64,000 nucleotides of DNA, taken from the NCBI RefSeq assembly GCF_029227915.1, contig NC_079885.1:28709001-28773000 (forward strand), given 5' to 3'. The notes under the pieces were generated by a model. It did not search any database and had not been told where the DNA came from. It saw only the letters and a program-made list of their open reading frames with translations. The position numbers and the translations under genes were made by a program. Position 1 is the first letter of the stretch. Each line of letters opens with the position of its first letter. Source of the DNA: Hydractinia symbiolongicarpus (Eukaryota > Cnidaria > Hydrozoa > Anthoathecata > Hydractiniidae). Below, one piece after another: positions 1 through 12,489 of the stretch.

Positions 1-612
1 GCCCACCGAAATCGGTAAATTTCAGCAATCATGTCAAATTAAGAAGAATGTTATTTCTTGGGTCCAATTGTCTCACTTATCACATTTATAAGGTCACAGT
101 CCAGAATCACTTCAATTAAGTCCCACAGGCAATCGTTTCACTGTCAAAAGCAATACAACTTAGTAATATCGGAAAAAAATCACTAAATAGATGTTGGTAC
201 AAATATGTGACGTAACCGTTGTAGTTGAAACGGACTGATACCCTTAAAAAGTCAATGAAATGTAGTATTTGAAGCTGTCTCTATTTCTTCTGCGATTACA
301 CTCGGCCCAATGGTAGCGCTTCACTTAAAAATTTAGATAAAATAAGTCATGTTTTACTGCGGGACAAATCCTAGCCGTTAGCGCATTCTAAGGGTATCAG
401 TCCGTTTCAACTACAACGGTTACGTCACATATTTGTACCAACATGTATTTAGTTATTTTTTTCCGATATTACTAAGTTGTATTGCTTTTGACAGTGAAAC
501 GATTGCCTGTGGGACTTAATTGATGTGATTCTGGACTGTGACCTTATAAATGTAATAAATGAGCCAATTTGACTCCAAGGAATACCATTCTTCTTAATTT
601 GACATGATTGCT
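1..612. repeat. inverted satellite monomers (palindrome)
   Basis: Bases 1 to about 245 are the reverse complement of about 387 to 612, with a spacer of roughly 140 bases; orientation switches near 290. Both arms share variants rare elsewhere in the window, such as GGTTACGTCACATATTTGTA and CTTTTGACAGTGAAACG. They are therefore copies of one another, not two independent monomers that happen to face each other. Confidence 0.8.
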
Positions 613-2721
613 GGAATTCAGCGATTACACACGGCCCTATGGTAGCGCTTCACTTAAAAATCTATATAAAATAAGTCATTTTTTACTGTGGGACCAATCC
701 TGGCCGTTAGCACGCGCTGAATAAATAGGAACAGTTTCAAAGACTACATTTCATTGACCTTCTGGCGGTATAAATCCGTTTGAGTTACAACGGTTGCGTC
801 ACATATTCGTACCAACATGTATTTAGCGATTGTATTCGGATATTACTAGGTTGCATCGCTTTTAACAGTGATACGATTGACTGTGGGACTTAATTGAACT
901 TATTTGGGACTGTGATTTTATAAATGTGATAAGTGAGACAATTGGATCCAAGAAATAACATTCTTCTTACCTTGACACGATTGCTGGAATTTACCGATTT
1001 CACTGGGCGCTGTGGTAGCGTTTTATTTAAAAGTTTAGATAAATAAGTCATTTTGTACTGTGGGACCAAACCTAGCCATAACCGCGCGTTGAAGAAATAG
1101 AAACATTTTCAAAAACTACATTTCATTGACTTTCTAACGGTGTCAATCCGTTTGAGTTACAACAGTTGCGTCACATGTTCGTACCAACATGTATTTAGTT
1201 ATTTGTTTCCGATATTACTAAGATGTATCGCTTTTAACAGTGAAACGATTGACTGTGGGACTTAATTGAAGTGATTCTGGACTGTGACCTTATAAATGAA
1301 ATAAATGAGCCAATTGGACTCCAATAAATAACATTCTTCTTAATTCGACATGATTGCTGCAATTCAGCGATTACACTCGGCCCAATGGTAGCGCTTCACT
1401 TAATAATTTAGATAAAATAAGACATTTTTTACTGTGGGACCAATCCTAGACGTTAGCGCACACTGAAGAAATAGAGACAGTTTTAAAGACTATATTTCAT
1501 TGACTTTTTAACGGTATCAGTCCGTTCTAACTACAACGGTTGCGTCACATATTCGTACCAACAAGTACTTAATAATTTTTTTCCGATATTACTAGGTTGC
1601 ATTGCTTTTAACAGTGAAAGGATTGACTGTGGAACTTAATTGAACAGATTTTGGACTTTGACCTCATAAGTGTGATAAATGAGACAACTGGACCCAAGGA
1701 ACAACATTCTTCTTAATTTGACATGATTGCTGGAATTCAGCGATTACACTCGGCCCTATGGTAGCGCTTCACTTAAAAATTTACAGAAAATAAGTCATTT
1801 TTTTTCTGTGGGACAAATCCTAGCCGTTGGTGCGCGCTGAAGAAATAGAGACAGTTTCAAATACTACATTTCATTGACTTTGCGTCACATATTCGTACCA
1901 ACATGTATTTAGCGATAGTATTCGGATATTATTAGGATGCATCGCTTTTAACAGTGAAACGATGGACTGTGGGACTTAATTGAACTTATTTTGGACTGTG
2001 ACCTTATAAATGTGATAAGTGTGACAATTAGACCCAAGAAACAACATTCTTCTTAATTTGACATGATTGCTGGAATTTACCGATTCGCTGGGCGCTGTGG
2101 TAGCGTTTTAATTAAAAGTTTAGATAAATAAGTCATTTTGTACTGTGGGACCAAACCTAGCCGTGAGCGCGCGTTGAAGAAATAGAAACATTTTCAAAAA
2201 CTACATTTCATTGACTTTCTAACGGTGTCAATCCGTTTGAGTTACAACAGTTGCGTCACATTTTCGTACCAACATGTATTTAGTGATTTGTTTCCGATAT
2301 TACTAAGTTGTATCGCTTTTAACAGTGAAACGATTGACTGTGGGACTTAATTGAAGTGATTCTGGACTGTGACCTTATAAATGTGATAAATGAGCCAATT
2401 GGACTCCAAGAAATAACATTTTTCTTAATTTGACATGATTGCTGCAATTTAGCGATTACACTCGGCCCAATGGTAGCGCTTCACTTAATAATTTAGATAA
2501 AATAAGACATTTTTTACTGTGGGACTAATCCTAGACGCTAGCGCACACTCAAGAAATAGAGACAGTTTTAAATACTACATTTCATTGACTTTCTAACGGT
2601 ATCAGTCCGTTCTAACTACAACGGTTGCGTCACATATTCGTACCAACAAGTACTTAATGTTTTTTTTCCGATATTACTAGGTTGCATTGCTTTTAACAGT
2701 GAAAGGATTGACTGTGGGACT

Positions 2722-2725
2722 TAAT
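2722..2725. repeat. target site duplication, left (TAAT)
   Basis: TAAT immediately outside the left terminal repeat. It is matched by TAAT at 26146-26149 and present once in unoccupied satellite monomers. Confidence 0.9.
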
Positions 2726-2773
2726 CACGTTCGTTTGCCGCTACCACGGGAGTGGAAATTAATTATGCGCATG
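2726..2773 (+). repeat. left terminal inverted repeat
   Basis: Block one, CACGTTCGTTT at 2726-2736, and block two, AAATTAATTATGCGCATG at 2756-2773, both recur inverted at the right end. The 19-base spacer between them is unlike the 8-base spacer on the right. Weaker similarity to the right end continues for several tens of bases inward. Confidence 0.9.
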
Positions 2774-3192
2774 TGCGGAATTTCAGATTACGTCATCTTG
2801 TTTTTTTGTATGATAACGCTAGCTAGGGTCACACTACCACCCATTACATTTAAGCTCCAAAACTACATTTAAAATGAAGCTGGGCATTTTAAACATTATT
2901 TTTTCATAGAAAGAGTGACCAAGGTACTTAAAAATGACCTTTGATACATTTCGATATGTAAACAAACACTAAAAAAAAGCGGGAAAATTTCGATGTACCG
3001 TTTACGAAAATTGAGCTACTTTGAATCATTATATCTATAAAAATAAAATTTATGGCGACTTATAAATTAATGTAAAACGTTTTACAGACTTCACTTTATT
3101 TCTACAGACCTTACTTTAACCCCTACCACTTTTTTGTACCACATTTTTTGAAGACTTTTTATATCATGGTTTTCTCTTAAAATTTATCCAAT
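2774..3192 (+). other. 5' leader and presumed promoter of the transposase gene
   Basis: A+T-rich, non-coding. It holds the subterminal part of the transposon and must contain the promoter and leader for the gene starting at 3193. No TATA box or other element can be named with confidence. Confidence 0.4.
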
Positions 3193-4086
3193 ATGGCTGA
3201 ATATCACTCTGAGAAAATAAACAGACTTTGCAGATTTTGTGGACAATTGCTATCAAAGGACACAGTTTTAGTATCTATACATAAAAGCAGATTATTAAAA
3301 TGCTTTTTTATTGATGTTGACCAAGACTCAAATGAGATACATCCAACAAAAATGTGCCTCAAATGCTGTTCAAAACTGACACATAGTGAAAAGAGAACAA
3401 CAACTTCTGTAATGCATGAAGTTCATTGGCATCCACACTCTGAAAATTGTCCTTACTGCTTCGAAAAACTTAAGAGAGGACGTAAAACGAAGAAACACAA
3501 ATCAGGCAGGCCAACAGCAAAAAAACCAATATGGACACGAATTTTGTTAAACATTTTCGAAAACACCAAAGATGTCGTTCCCCCAGAATTAACACTGGAA
3601 CACTTAAACACCAGTCTTAACCCTCATTTTAGCCTCTGTCGTTGTCAGCTGTGTCACAATATTTTGCGAAAACCTGTAACAACAACATGTGAACACACTT
3701 TTTGTTATAATTGCTTGGCGCCAAAAATACTGGGAAAGCAAGAAATTGAGAGTTTATGTCCCACTTGTTTTTTTGTTATAAAAATTGAGTCGCTCAAAGT
3801 TTCAAAAAATATAATATCAATGATGCAGTGCTTAAAACTAAAATGTAGAAAAGATTGTGGAGAGGCTCTAACTGTAACTGAAATAAACCAACATGAAAAA
3901 GTATGGAATGGCTTACAAAGTTTTTCAAGTAGTAGATCAGAGACATCTTTAAACGATATTTTTAAAATTGACGAGCAAAGCAGTGTTATACCACGAGAAT
4001 ATGAAGATGCTGCTCTTCACATAATAAAGCAAAAGATGGCACGTTCTGAAGACAGAACTATTGAATTTAAGAGTGGTGGGCCAAGA
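3193..4086 (+). CDS. transposase exon 1: RAG1-like N-terminal zinc domains and RING finger
   Basis: 298 codons, from the ATG in CCAATATGGC to a donor AGA|GTAAGT, ending in phase 0. Zinc-ligand pattern in order: C13-x2-C16 and C55-x2-C58; H75, H78 and H80 near C86-x2-C89; a basic stretch at about 95-111; a C3HC4 RING with C151-x2-C154, C166-x-H168, C171-x2-C174 and C189-x2-C192; then a post-RING finger with C218-x3-C222 and H234. This order matches the N-terminal third of vertebrate and echinoderm RAG1, where the RING acts as a ubiquitin ligase and the zinc regions help dimerise and localise the protein. The catalytic core is encoded by exons 3-9. The frame is open throughout and no zinc ligand of the RING is missing. 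A function in this element is inferred from the family only. Confidence 0.85.
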
Positions 4087-4216
4087 GTAAGTTAAACAAT
4101 ATATATATATAAACAATTATTCTGTTGTTTTCTTTATTCGATTAAAGTATACCATAGATGTGTACATTAATGATTTATATACATATATTTACATTTTATA
4201 TGTATTCTATTTTAAG
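4087..4216 (+). other. transposase intron 1
   Basis: 130 bases, GTAAGT at the 5' end and a pyrimidine-poor TTTTAAG at the 3' end. Removing it joins exons 1 and 2 in phase 0 without a stop. Confidence 0.75.
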
Positions 4217-4488
4217 CCACTGGTGTTCACGTCTACCCCCAAGGCAGTCAAAGAAGGAAATGTGACCAGTAGAACTGTATACAACAGAGATTTGTATGTT
4301 AGGGGCCACATCAGTACAATATCAGGGAATTCATCGCAGTCAATAGCTCAACAAACTGTTAAATTACTAAAAACATTTGGGAGTGAAGAACGATCACAGA
4401 TTTTAAAGGAGAGCGATTTGTCAGCATCTGTTATTTCACCTGAATCGATGGTTGCTTTGAAAGTTATATGGGAGTACCATGGGAAAAA

Positions 4489-4492
<4 letters not shown>
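4217..4492 (+). CDS. transposase exon 2 (broken 3' end)
   Basis: Read in phase with exon 1, it encodes 91 residues starting PLVFTSTPKAV and continuing to ...VIWEYHGKN, then a TAA stop at 4490-4492. Just after the stop the same frame stays open and reads RQWLRRLK before dissolving into (TA)n. This suggests that the TAA is a nonsense mutation inside a longer exon and that the exon continued past 4516. The alternative is that a nested element starts at about 4489 and the similarity is chance. In RAG1-type proteins this is where the DNA-binding segment before the catalytic core would begin. The remainder of that segment is not found next to exon 3, so the coding sequence between here and 23604 is lost or displaced. 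Confidence 0.7.
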
Positions 4493-5051
<559 letters not shown>

Positions 5052-6672
5052 CCTCTATAGTAGTAAATGTATATATTTTGCATAAGTTGTGTCAAATTTA
5101 AAAAACAGTCTTTTTATGTCAACCAGGCTTTTTATTGCACATGTCAGCACTTTTTGCATTTTGTCGGCTACCTCATTTAACTTAACAAGATTTAGGTGTT
5201 TTACTGTCAAAATTTCAAAACCCTTGCAAGGTTACTATTTAATTAATTAATTAATTAATTAACTAACTTTTTTTTATTTATGTTTTTGTAAATTCATCTA
5301 TTTTTGTAGAAAGTTCCCTAAATTGAAACACAGGGAACTTATAACAAATATGCGTAATTCAAGTTTGATACGTTTTTGTACATTTATTTTAGTCCAAACA
5401 TGTTCTTTTATGATGTTTCTTGCTTATAATAACATTCTTCTATAGTAAAAAAATTTTTGTTATTTTTAAAATTGTGTTTGTGTTTTACTTTAGAGAGCAA
5501 GTTTATTCTTGTAGCTAATGAAAAGAGGCGTGGAAAGGGGTCAGTTTAAAGATGAATATTAAGGAATTCCATGATAATTAACCGGCTCTTTTACTTATCC
5601 ATCCAGGAAAATACATTTTTTTTGAGTTCTCAAAATTCTCGAGCAAACATAACTAACTGCTTGACCTTTCAGCCTTATCGTGTGAATATGAATCAAATTA
5701 TCATAATAAAATCACATTTGAACACCTTTAAGCCATTTTTGGCATTTTTTGTTACTAAGAAAGAATTGTTATCTGAAGAAGCATATTAATACCATTTTAA
5801 AAAAATTGAAACATGAGGAATTACAGCGTGTTTTTTGTTTGTTTGCTTGTGGAGTTACTTTTTTTAACTTTTGGAGCAAAAAGAAATTTCAATTTTGCTG
5901 GTATAAGTAATAGAATACAAATGTCTCATTATTTTGTATTGTAGCAATAACAAGGGGAATATCTAATCTACATATTATGGAACAAAGAAAAGGAATCAAG
6001 ATTTCTCCTGTTTTGATATAGGGAGATATTTACTTCAATTTTTCCCAGTGTTTTGTCTATTTGACTTCCTTATCTTATTGTTAAAAACGTTTTAATCATC
6101 CTAAACTATGGTGTGCCATTTCCCACATACCTATAGCTTACGAGACAAAAGAAGGAAAAGGATGGTGTAAATGATCCTGCTACCCTGCGTTGTGAACGTC
6201 ACCATATTTTGTTAACATTTCAGTTTCCAAATATATATTTTAATTAGCATTGTTGTTAGTTCTGCATAAAAATATCTGAATCTAATATTTAAATACTTTG
6301 ACACTTATTTACACTAGTTCATAATCGCGTTATTGAATGGGCCAATATGACGAAAAGTCCAAAAGAGTTTATTACACCCTAGTAGTAGCGTGGCGATTTG
6401 CACAATTAATCAGCGCATCGCACCTATGCAATTATTTTGTAATTGTTTGACCATTGCTTGCAGTCATGCACTTTTAAAGGAATATGCATAACGTAAAATT
6501 GGCAGTTGAATTTGTAAGTGGTAAAGAAATTACTATGTGCACTGAAAAAATCAATTATATGCTGAACTCGCGTACTTTTTTATTGCCAATTTTTATCAGT
6601 TTTATGCAATTATTCTTTATTAGTGACTAAATTCAAAAACATACTCGGCAAAAACTAACTCAATTAAAAAAT
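5052..6672. other. A+T-rich, no gene recognised
   Basis: Holds a short (TTAA)n tract at about 5237-5263 and otherwise unremarkable A+T-rich sequence. A 72-codon frame at 5571-5789 has no recognisable domain and is probably chance. Confidence 0.5.
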
Positions 6673-6711
6673 TTAGTCGGCAAAAAGTGACTTTTTATTT
6701 TTGCCGACTAA
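6673..6711. repeat. 14-bp inverted repeat (hairpin)
   Basis: Arms TTAGTCGGCAAAAA at 6673-6686 and its complement at 6698-6711, separated by 11 bases. A related string TCGGCAAAAACT lies about 25 bases upstream. It sits within the 3' end of the minus-strand frame 6695-7030. Confidence 0.7.
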
Positions 6712-7030
6712 TGTTTTTCCAACTTTTTTGTTCCTGATAAGGTACCCTTGGTTGAACCTTTATCGTAATAATGTTCTTAGTGGAAAATATTTCACTCTTA
6801 CAAAATAAAATGGAAATGTTAAAATGTTCTTCTTTGTGTTTGTAAGCCATCAGCCGAATTAAGCTTGTGGAATCAGCGCCAAAAGATTGTAAAACTTCAT
6901 AGTAATCCCTAAGATTAGCAAAGATCACTGGTGCAAAAGTTCCACTAATTGGAGGTATCCCCGTTTTAGAAAGTATATTATTTTCAGGACATTTTTTTGT
7001 TAAATCATTAAGTTCCCAACTATACCTCAA
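6695..7030 (-). pseudogene. unidentified 111-codon frame, possibly a coding remnant
   Basis: An open minus-strand frame of 111 codons with mixed, protein-like composition (for example LRDYYEVLQSFGADSTSLIR), unlike the low-complexity frames around it. I do not recognise a family, zinc site, signal peptide or membrane segment. No splice partners are evident. It could be a decayed exon of the nested 14-kb segment or a chance open frame. Confidence 0.25.
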
Positions 7031-8514
7031 ACCTCATTTTAAAGTGAATAAAAGGGTAAGCCACGATGAGGGACATAAGCTACAAACTAAGGTATTTGGT
7101 ATAGTAGCTGTGAAATAACTTCATGCTTGTGTTGAGATGAATTGAAATTTCATCTTTAGTTCCATTGATTAGATAGATTAAAAATTAGTTGGGTATATTA
7201 TAAATAGATTTAAAAAATGTGTCCGCTAAATAAAAACAAACTTGAAGAAGTCCATTTGGTGAATGAAATGGACGGATAATAGTGTGCTCTTTTACAAAAT
7301 TTTCTTTGAGACGTTGACCGGAGTTTCGCTGGCGTAACCAAGTCTATCCGTGAAAAAGCGCCCGGCTTTTGTAGTGTCCGTTAATTAGAAAGAAGCTACA
7401 ATAAGTAAAGAAAATGCGGTACTTTATTGTCAAAAATCTAAACGGTAAGTTTTTGCGGGGCCAATTTTTAAGGGACTTTATTTTCACGGATAAAATTCAC
7501 CGGAATGAAAAAATTAACTTTTTGATAATTTCAATATTTGAGTTCGTCATTGTGAGCAATGACCTTAAAAAGGTTGTTCAACTTAATACAAACCGAAAAT
7601 TTAGAAGTAAACCCATCGATGAGTTTACAAATCGAAATGATCACAGCTTTGTCAAGATAAAAATAGATATGTAACCATGAGCAAGAAAAATAAAAATATA
7701 GCTACATATACCTAAAATCGTGTCAAGAATAAGATAATACCATAACTCTGTTGAGAAGAATAACATATTTTTACAATGAAATGTGACTGTTGTGTAACAG
7801 GGATATTGTCATAAAATGTTTAGGGAATAATTTTTACTGGGATCCAGAATAGCATTTGAAAAGGGGATTTGCCGGAAACTACATGCGGTAATTAATGCTT
7901 ATAAGAACAAACTACGAATACTTGATAGTAGGAAGGCAAATATGAAGTAAAACTATCTATATAAATAAACTACAATTTATCTTTTTAATTAAGTCACGGT
8001 GGTTTTAGAACCACCCTTCCCTATTTGTCACGCTCCATCACGTTTTCATGTAAGACCCCTTTTACGTGATGTCACGCTCGGTTGAGTCCTCACTTCTTTT
8101 AAGCTCCTGAAACGCAATGCATATAGTAATTCTCTTTGTCGGCGGGCTGCAACTCTTTGGGGTCGCACTTTTCATGTTTCAAAGCTTTTGGCAACTGCAC
8201 GCGATTCTTTTGTTCGGCGGTATAATAAATAGTTTCGATTTGATACTTTTAAAATATAAATGGCAGTGTCCGCAAACACGGCTTGTGATTTTGTCCTTGT
8301 TACTTCATCTAATGCATCAATTTTGCGTTTCCGTTCATTTTAGTACTTTTTTGGCGTTGTCGGTTTAACTTTAGTTCTCCCAGCTTCTTCTTCAAGCTGT
8401 CAAGGTTTCCTTTACGTGTTTTTGTTCCACTTTAAGCATTTTTGGTCAACTGATTGAGTTCTCTCTTCTGATACAATACAACCAACATCTCATTTTCTAT
8501 GTTAATTTGATTGT
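7031..8514. other. no recognised gene; possible decayed coding on the minus strand at the right
   Basis: Mostly A+T-rich non-coding sequence. A lysine- and asparagine-rich frame at 7414-7674 (plus) and a hydrophobic frame at 8117-8368 (plus) show no family features. Opposite the latter, from about 8510 down to 8290, the minus strand reads in pieces resembling a Lys/Leu/Glu coiled coil (for example LDSLKKKLGELKLNRQ), interrupted by stops and frame changes. Confidence 0.3.
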
Positions 8515-8657
8515 TCAGCTTTTTTTGTTTTGTTCGGACGGAGTTTTTTCTGCCAACCTATAATTCTCTCCCTCATCAATTGTGAAAGTTTCCTTAACTT
8601 TAGAAGCGGGAGAAGAGGTGGGAGCCGGAACCGGAGTTTTTGATAAATCCGCTGCGC
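8515..8657 (-). pseudogene. possible decayed exon, Pro/Ser/Lys-rich
   Basis: A minus-strand stretch preceded by a good acceptor (pyrimidine-rich, then TTTTTTAG at 8658) opens a 47-codon frame beginning AADLSKTPVPAPTSSPA and containing TIDEGENYRLAEKTP, then a TGA at 8515-8517. Composition is that of a disordered protein segment. Further decayed coiled-coil-like coding follows downstream on the same strand. No family is recognised. It may be what is left of a gene of the nested segment. Confidence 0.3.
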
Positions 8658-8659
8658 CT

Positions 8660-9590
8660 AAAAAAGCAAAGAAAAGAGGTCCAAATAATATTATTATTCT
8701 TATGAAAGATTGTTAATTTAATTCATTGTGAATACAAATGAAATTCGCTTACTTTTCTTTGAAGAGTGTTTCCAAGGCGATAGAATAGTGCCTTTTATAG
8801 GCTAAGCAGCATTTCTTTCATGCCTCCATGTTTTAATTAGAGCAATGACTTGAGATATCAGCTCAGGGAAAGATTCCTTTCTCATGTTTTGCCACACACT
8901 TTACAATAACAACGTGTTTGTTTTGACAAGCAAATCTGCCTTTATACGCTGTGGAAAATGAAGGCAAATGAAGTTGCCATTTTTACTCCCGAATAAACAG
9001 TATGTTCAAAGCCAAAACTATACTGAAATGCATGTTTACAAACGTTCGAATTCTAAACTAAAACACTAATTATTACTATTCCCTATCGACCCCTTATTTA
9101 CCGTCACGCTACGTCATGAAAAAACGGGAAGATCTATCTACCCGCTAGCATGAAGTAATTATTAAATGGCGCAAAACAGTATCTTAATGTCCATGATATT
9201 GCAATTTTTCTTAAGTTCGTTTTTCTTTTCCTTTTTGGCGCTTCCATTTCGCAGCTGCACATGATACAACAAATAATAAATTTTTTATAAATAGTTGATT
9301 TGCGAATTTTACAAGTTTCTCCACATGAGAACCTTGTAAAATTTGTTTGTTTTCCTATTCATTTGTTTCATTTTACGGTTAAAAATAATCTAAGATCAGT
9401 TAATTGCACTACTGTAGGCTGTCAAATTCTAACCTCGACCCCAGAGCCTGTTGTCTTCTTTTATATCTGAAAAGCTAGATAAACCATCCCAATAATAATC
9501 TTCAGTGAGAAGTTACGCACGTTGATAACGATAATTTTGTAAGCTCAGATTAACCAATAAAACATTACATTGTCTTTGTCAGGAAACTTA
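8660..9590. other. no gene seen
   Basis: A+T-rich sequence with no convincing frame, repeat or RNA gene. Confidence 0.5.
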
Positions 9591-10735
9591 GACCACGTTT
9601 ATACGCATACGGGACAAAATCTCTTCCCGGGATGGAACTCGTCCTGGCGTGAAACGAAAAGTGTTTACACGTGAGCCTCATCGGGGGATGAAATCAGCAT
9701 ATTTTCATCTCGGGATGAGTAATCACATACCAGGATGAAACATTAATTTTGCTAACTTTGCGTATGATAATTTGAAGTGATATTTCTTAATTTGTGAGTA
9801 GAAAGGTCAAACGAGAAACCTAGAACGATGGCGCCTGAGAGAAGTAGTGTAATATTGTTGATCACAAATATATCGACAATTTTAACTATAACATCCCTTC
9901 TGTTACAGTTGCATATAGTATTATTAATACAATTAGCAGAGTAATATAGAAACAATGTAATTCTTCTGAGGGAAGCTGTTTGGTAGAAACAAAGCATTGA
10001 CTAGATGTCGACGAGCAAGATTGAGGTTGGTGGTTCGCCGTTGGCCGTGTACTCCTCACTATTTTCAATCGGCAAAGTTTCCTCCACTTCATTTTCTTTT
10101 GCGTCGCTATCAATCAGTACACCCTTTATTTTTTTTTAACATTTCCTATAAAAAATCAATAATTACCAATTTAAACAGACACCATCATTTTAGCATACAG
10201 CAGGCATAACATTAAAATGGCGTGCATTTTTAAAACACTTTCTCTCGTACAAACACATGAGAACCATAATTAATGCTGGAATAATATTTGAACTCGTATA
10301 AATTTAGGATGGAATTTCGTTATTTCATATATAAATTAACGAAGAAAGTTACAACCAACCTCTTCATAATTTTTTCCAAATGCTTTCTTTACTTCTTTGC
10401 GTCGATTGTCACAAAAAGAATGATCGGATTCATTTTATAGTTCTTATATTTAAAATGATGTTCAAAAAGTGTGAAAAGTGTACATTCAGCATTTTCATCC
10501 CGGAATGAAAAGAATTATTGTGTTTACACTTATTTTTTTTCTTAATCTCATCCCGAGACACGATTTTACCCTGTCTTTAGGATAGGGATGAAATTTAACG
10601 TGATGATCTCATCCCGGGATAAAATTTTATTTCGCCTTAAACATGTAAACATTGTGAGGACTTTCAGTAGACACAGAGATGAACTCAACCGCGTACGAAA
10701 CTCATCCTGGGATGAAATTTAACGTGTGAGCGCCC
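9591..10735. mobile_element. probable small non-autonomous element with CATCCCGGGATGA motifs
   Basis: Two clusters of a near-palindromic motif around TCATCCCGGGATGA, at about 9626-9745 and 10494-10722, lie at opposite ends of a ~1.1-kb block. The block starts near CCACGTTTATACGC and ends near TTAACGTGTGAGCGCCC. Strings such as GTGTTTACAC recur in both clusters. The plan (motif clusters at both ends, A+T-rich middle without a recognisable protein) fits a DNA-transposon derivative. Exact ends and a target duplication were not resolved. Confidence 0.45.
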
Positions 10736-12489
10736 TCTCAGGAAAGTCATAATTGAACACTTAAATGTGATGTAGGTCCAGGGATGAAGCAACATTGCGG
10801 CTTAATGTAGTGATTGCCTTCTCGTCTCCAGTGCTATTCTTTCAAAGACCACGAGGCCTAGAGGAGAGAATAACGCAAAATAATTGATACGATGACAAGA
10901 ATTTACGATGATGAGAAACTACACGGAATACACACTTTTTTATAAAGACACGAGCCTCAGATGTCAAATTACCCAAAATAAAAAAAGCCTCAATCTTTAA
11001 ATATTGCTTCTAAAACTGAAACAACCCGAGTCTAAATTTTGCCATGAAATGAGGACATTCCAGGATATGAATTCCTTTACAATGATTTTTAAAACGAAAT
11101 TCCTCTTGAAATGTAATCCAGGAATAAGAATATATAGAATTATTGCACAAAAATAGTACTCATTTTGTATCTCTTACGTACAGCGTTGTTGTTATTATTA
11201 AACATCTACTGTTGATATTGGTGGATCTAAAAAAATAGTTATAATTTCTTCTCCGATTTTTTAATTCGAGAAAGTGAAAAAGATGAAGGTGTTTTTCTTT
11301 CGCACCTATTAGGCATATCTTCCGTCTGCGTAGTCGTAACTTGCATTACATTAGCAATTCCGCCATTTTAAAGGCAACGTTTTCAAAAAAGCGTGGACAT
11401 GTGATGAGAAAATTTATATTTTAATAAAATGTTTTGACTTCATTCGGAGATACGAGGTCAAACACAAACTAACACATGATGAATTTATTATTCACACTAG
11501 ATGGAAGGTCCTCTATACGCTCAGGCGACACATTTGCAGTTGCCTTATTTTGATTTCCATTTCCGCGAAAGTTTCTTACATAACACATTCAATATTCTAA
11601 TGACTTGAAATGCGTGTATTTAATGCAAAAATGTCTTTTATTAATACACAACGTTTGTCTGTTTTCTTTCTTCCAAGTTATGACTGAAAATACCGAACTA
11701 GACCAAAATTGGGACTTACAAAAGAGAAGGTTTTCTCAAAGTTGCTCAAATTCGAAAGAAAGTACAAAGGTAAAAAAAATGTTTATCTGTCTGTGACAAG
11801 CAAAGTGAAAATGTTCCTTTGAAGTTTCCAAAAAATACATGTCTTTTAATCGACAAAGAAAACGTTGCCACGTGAATAACAGTAAGTCAAAGATAAATTT
11901 TAGGACTCCGCTAGTTTTCCAGAAAATGTTCACAAATTTGTTTCACTAAACAATGCGCGTTACTTGCAACAACAGCAATCCCCGTCAAGAAGAAGCAAAT
12001 TGGCCGTTACAGGCGAGCAAACCACGAAGCAGACTAGCTCTATTTATAAGGAAAATGCAAATTTAAACTCATTGTAAACTTTTATTTATTCATAAGTAAA
12101 GCTATATAATAATAGTTGCATTCTGTTTGTGTCACATAAAAGGATCATAAAACAGCAATCAAATGATAGGTGAAAATCTGAGCACAGGCTCAGACCGGCG
12201 CACCCGTGGGTTCTTCCACAGGCTAACGAATAGTTCTATTTATATTAAACATAACCTTCCGATTCAACAGATAAATTTCCAAAGTAAAACTTGGCACTAA
12301 CTGGATAGCTACTTAATCAAATAATTCAAAACTTTGAAGTTAGACGATTACCTCTTTGTTTATTGTAAGTATATTTCATATGCATAGTTATGCTACATTG
12401 ATAATGCGTTGCATTAATATTTTAAGTGTCATTGATAATTAAATATAGCTTGGTTTCCAATAAAAGATATAACTTGTGGTGAACTGCAC
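10736..12489. other. no gene recognised; one candidate small exon
   Basis: A+T-rich. The only coding-like piece is about 11677-11769 (listed separately). A short G+C-richer stretch near 12180-12230 has no identifiable function. Confidence 0.4.
11677..11769 (+). other. candidate isolated exon
   Basis: A pyrimidine-rich acceptor (TTTTCTTTCTTCCAAG, ending about 11676) leads into an open stretch encoding TENTELDQNWDLQKRRFSQ and a Ser-rich tail, closed by a donor AAG|GTAAAA at 11769-11770. Hydrophilic composition and paired splice signals make a real exon possible, but no partner exon or family was found. Confidence 0.2.

Larger units (their letters stand above)
1..2725 (+). repeat. left arm of the ~372-bp satellite array
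   Basis: Tandem monomers of about 372 bp, shown by recurrence of the block GCGTCACATATTCGTACC near 793, 1166, 1538, 2254 and 2627. Each monomer carries the blocks GTGGGACCAATCCTAGCCG, GGTAGCGCTTCA and TTAACAGTGAAACGATTGAC in the same order. One short monomer near 1880 has lost the segment just before the GCGTCAC block. The first ~290 bases are in the opposite orientation to the rest. The array stops within a monomer at 2725, where the transposon begins, and the missing part of that monomer resumes at 26146. Monomers here are less alike than in the right array. No gene is seen. Confidence 0.95.

Noticed and set aside
8117-8368. Hydrophobic 83-residue frame as a membrane protein
   Set aside because: Lies opposite a decayed coiled-coil-like coding stretch; composition is explained by T-rich sequence.
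9752-10209. Overlapping 70-81-codon frames on both strands
   Set aside because: Mutually overlapping, no recognisable domain, inside the probable small transposon.
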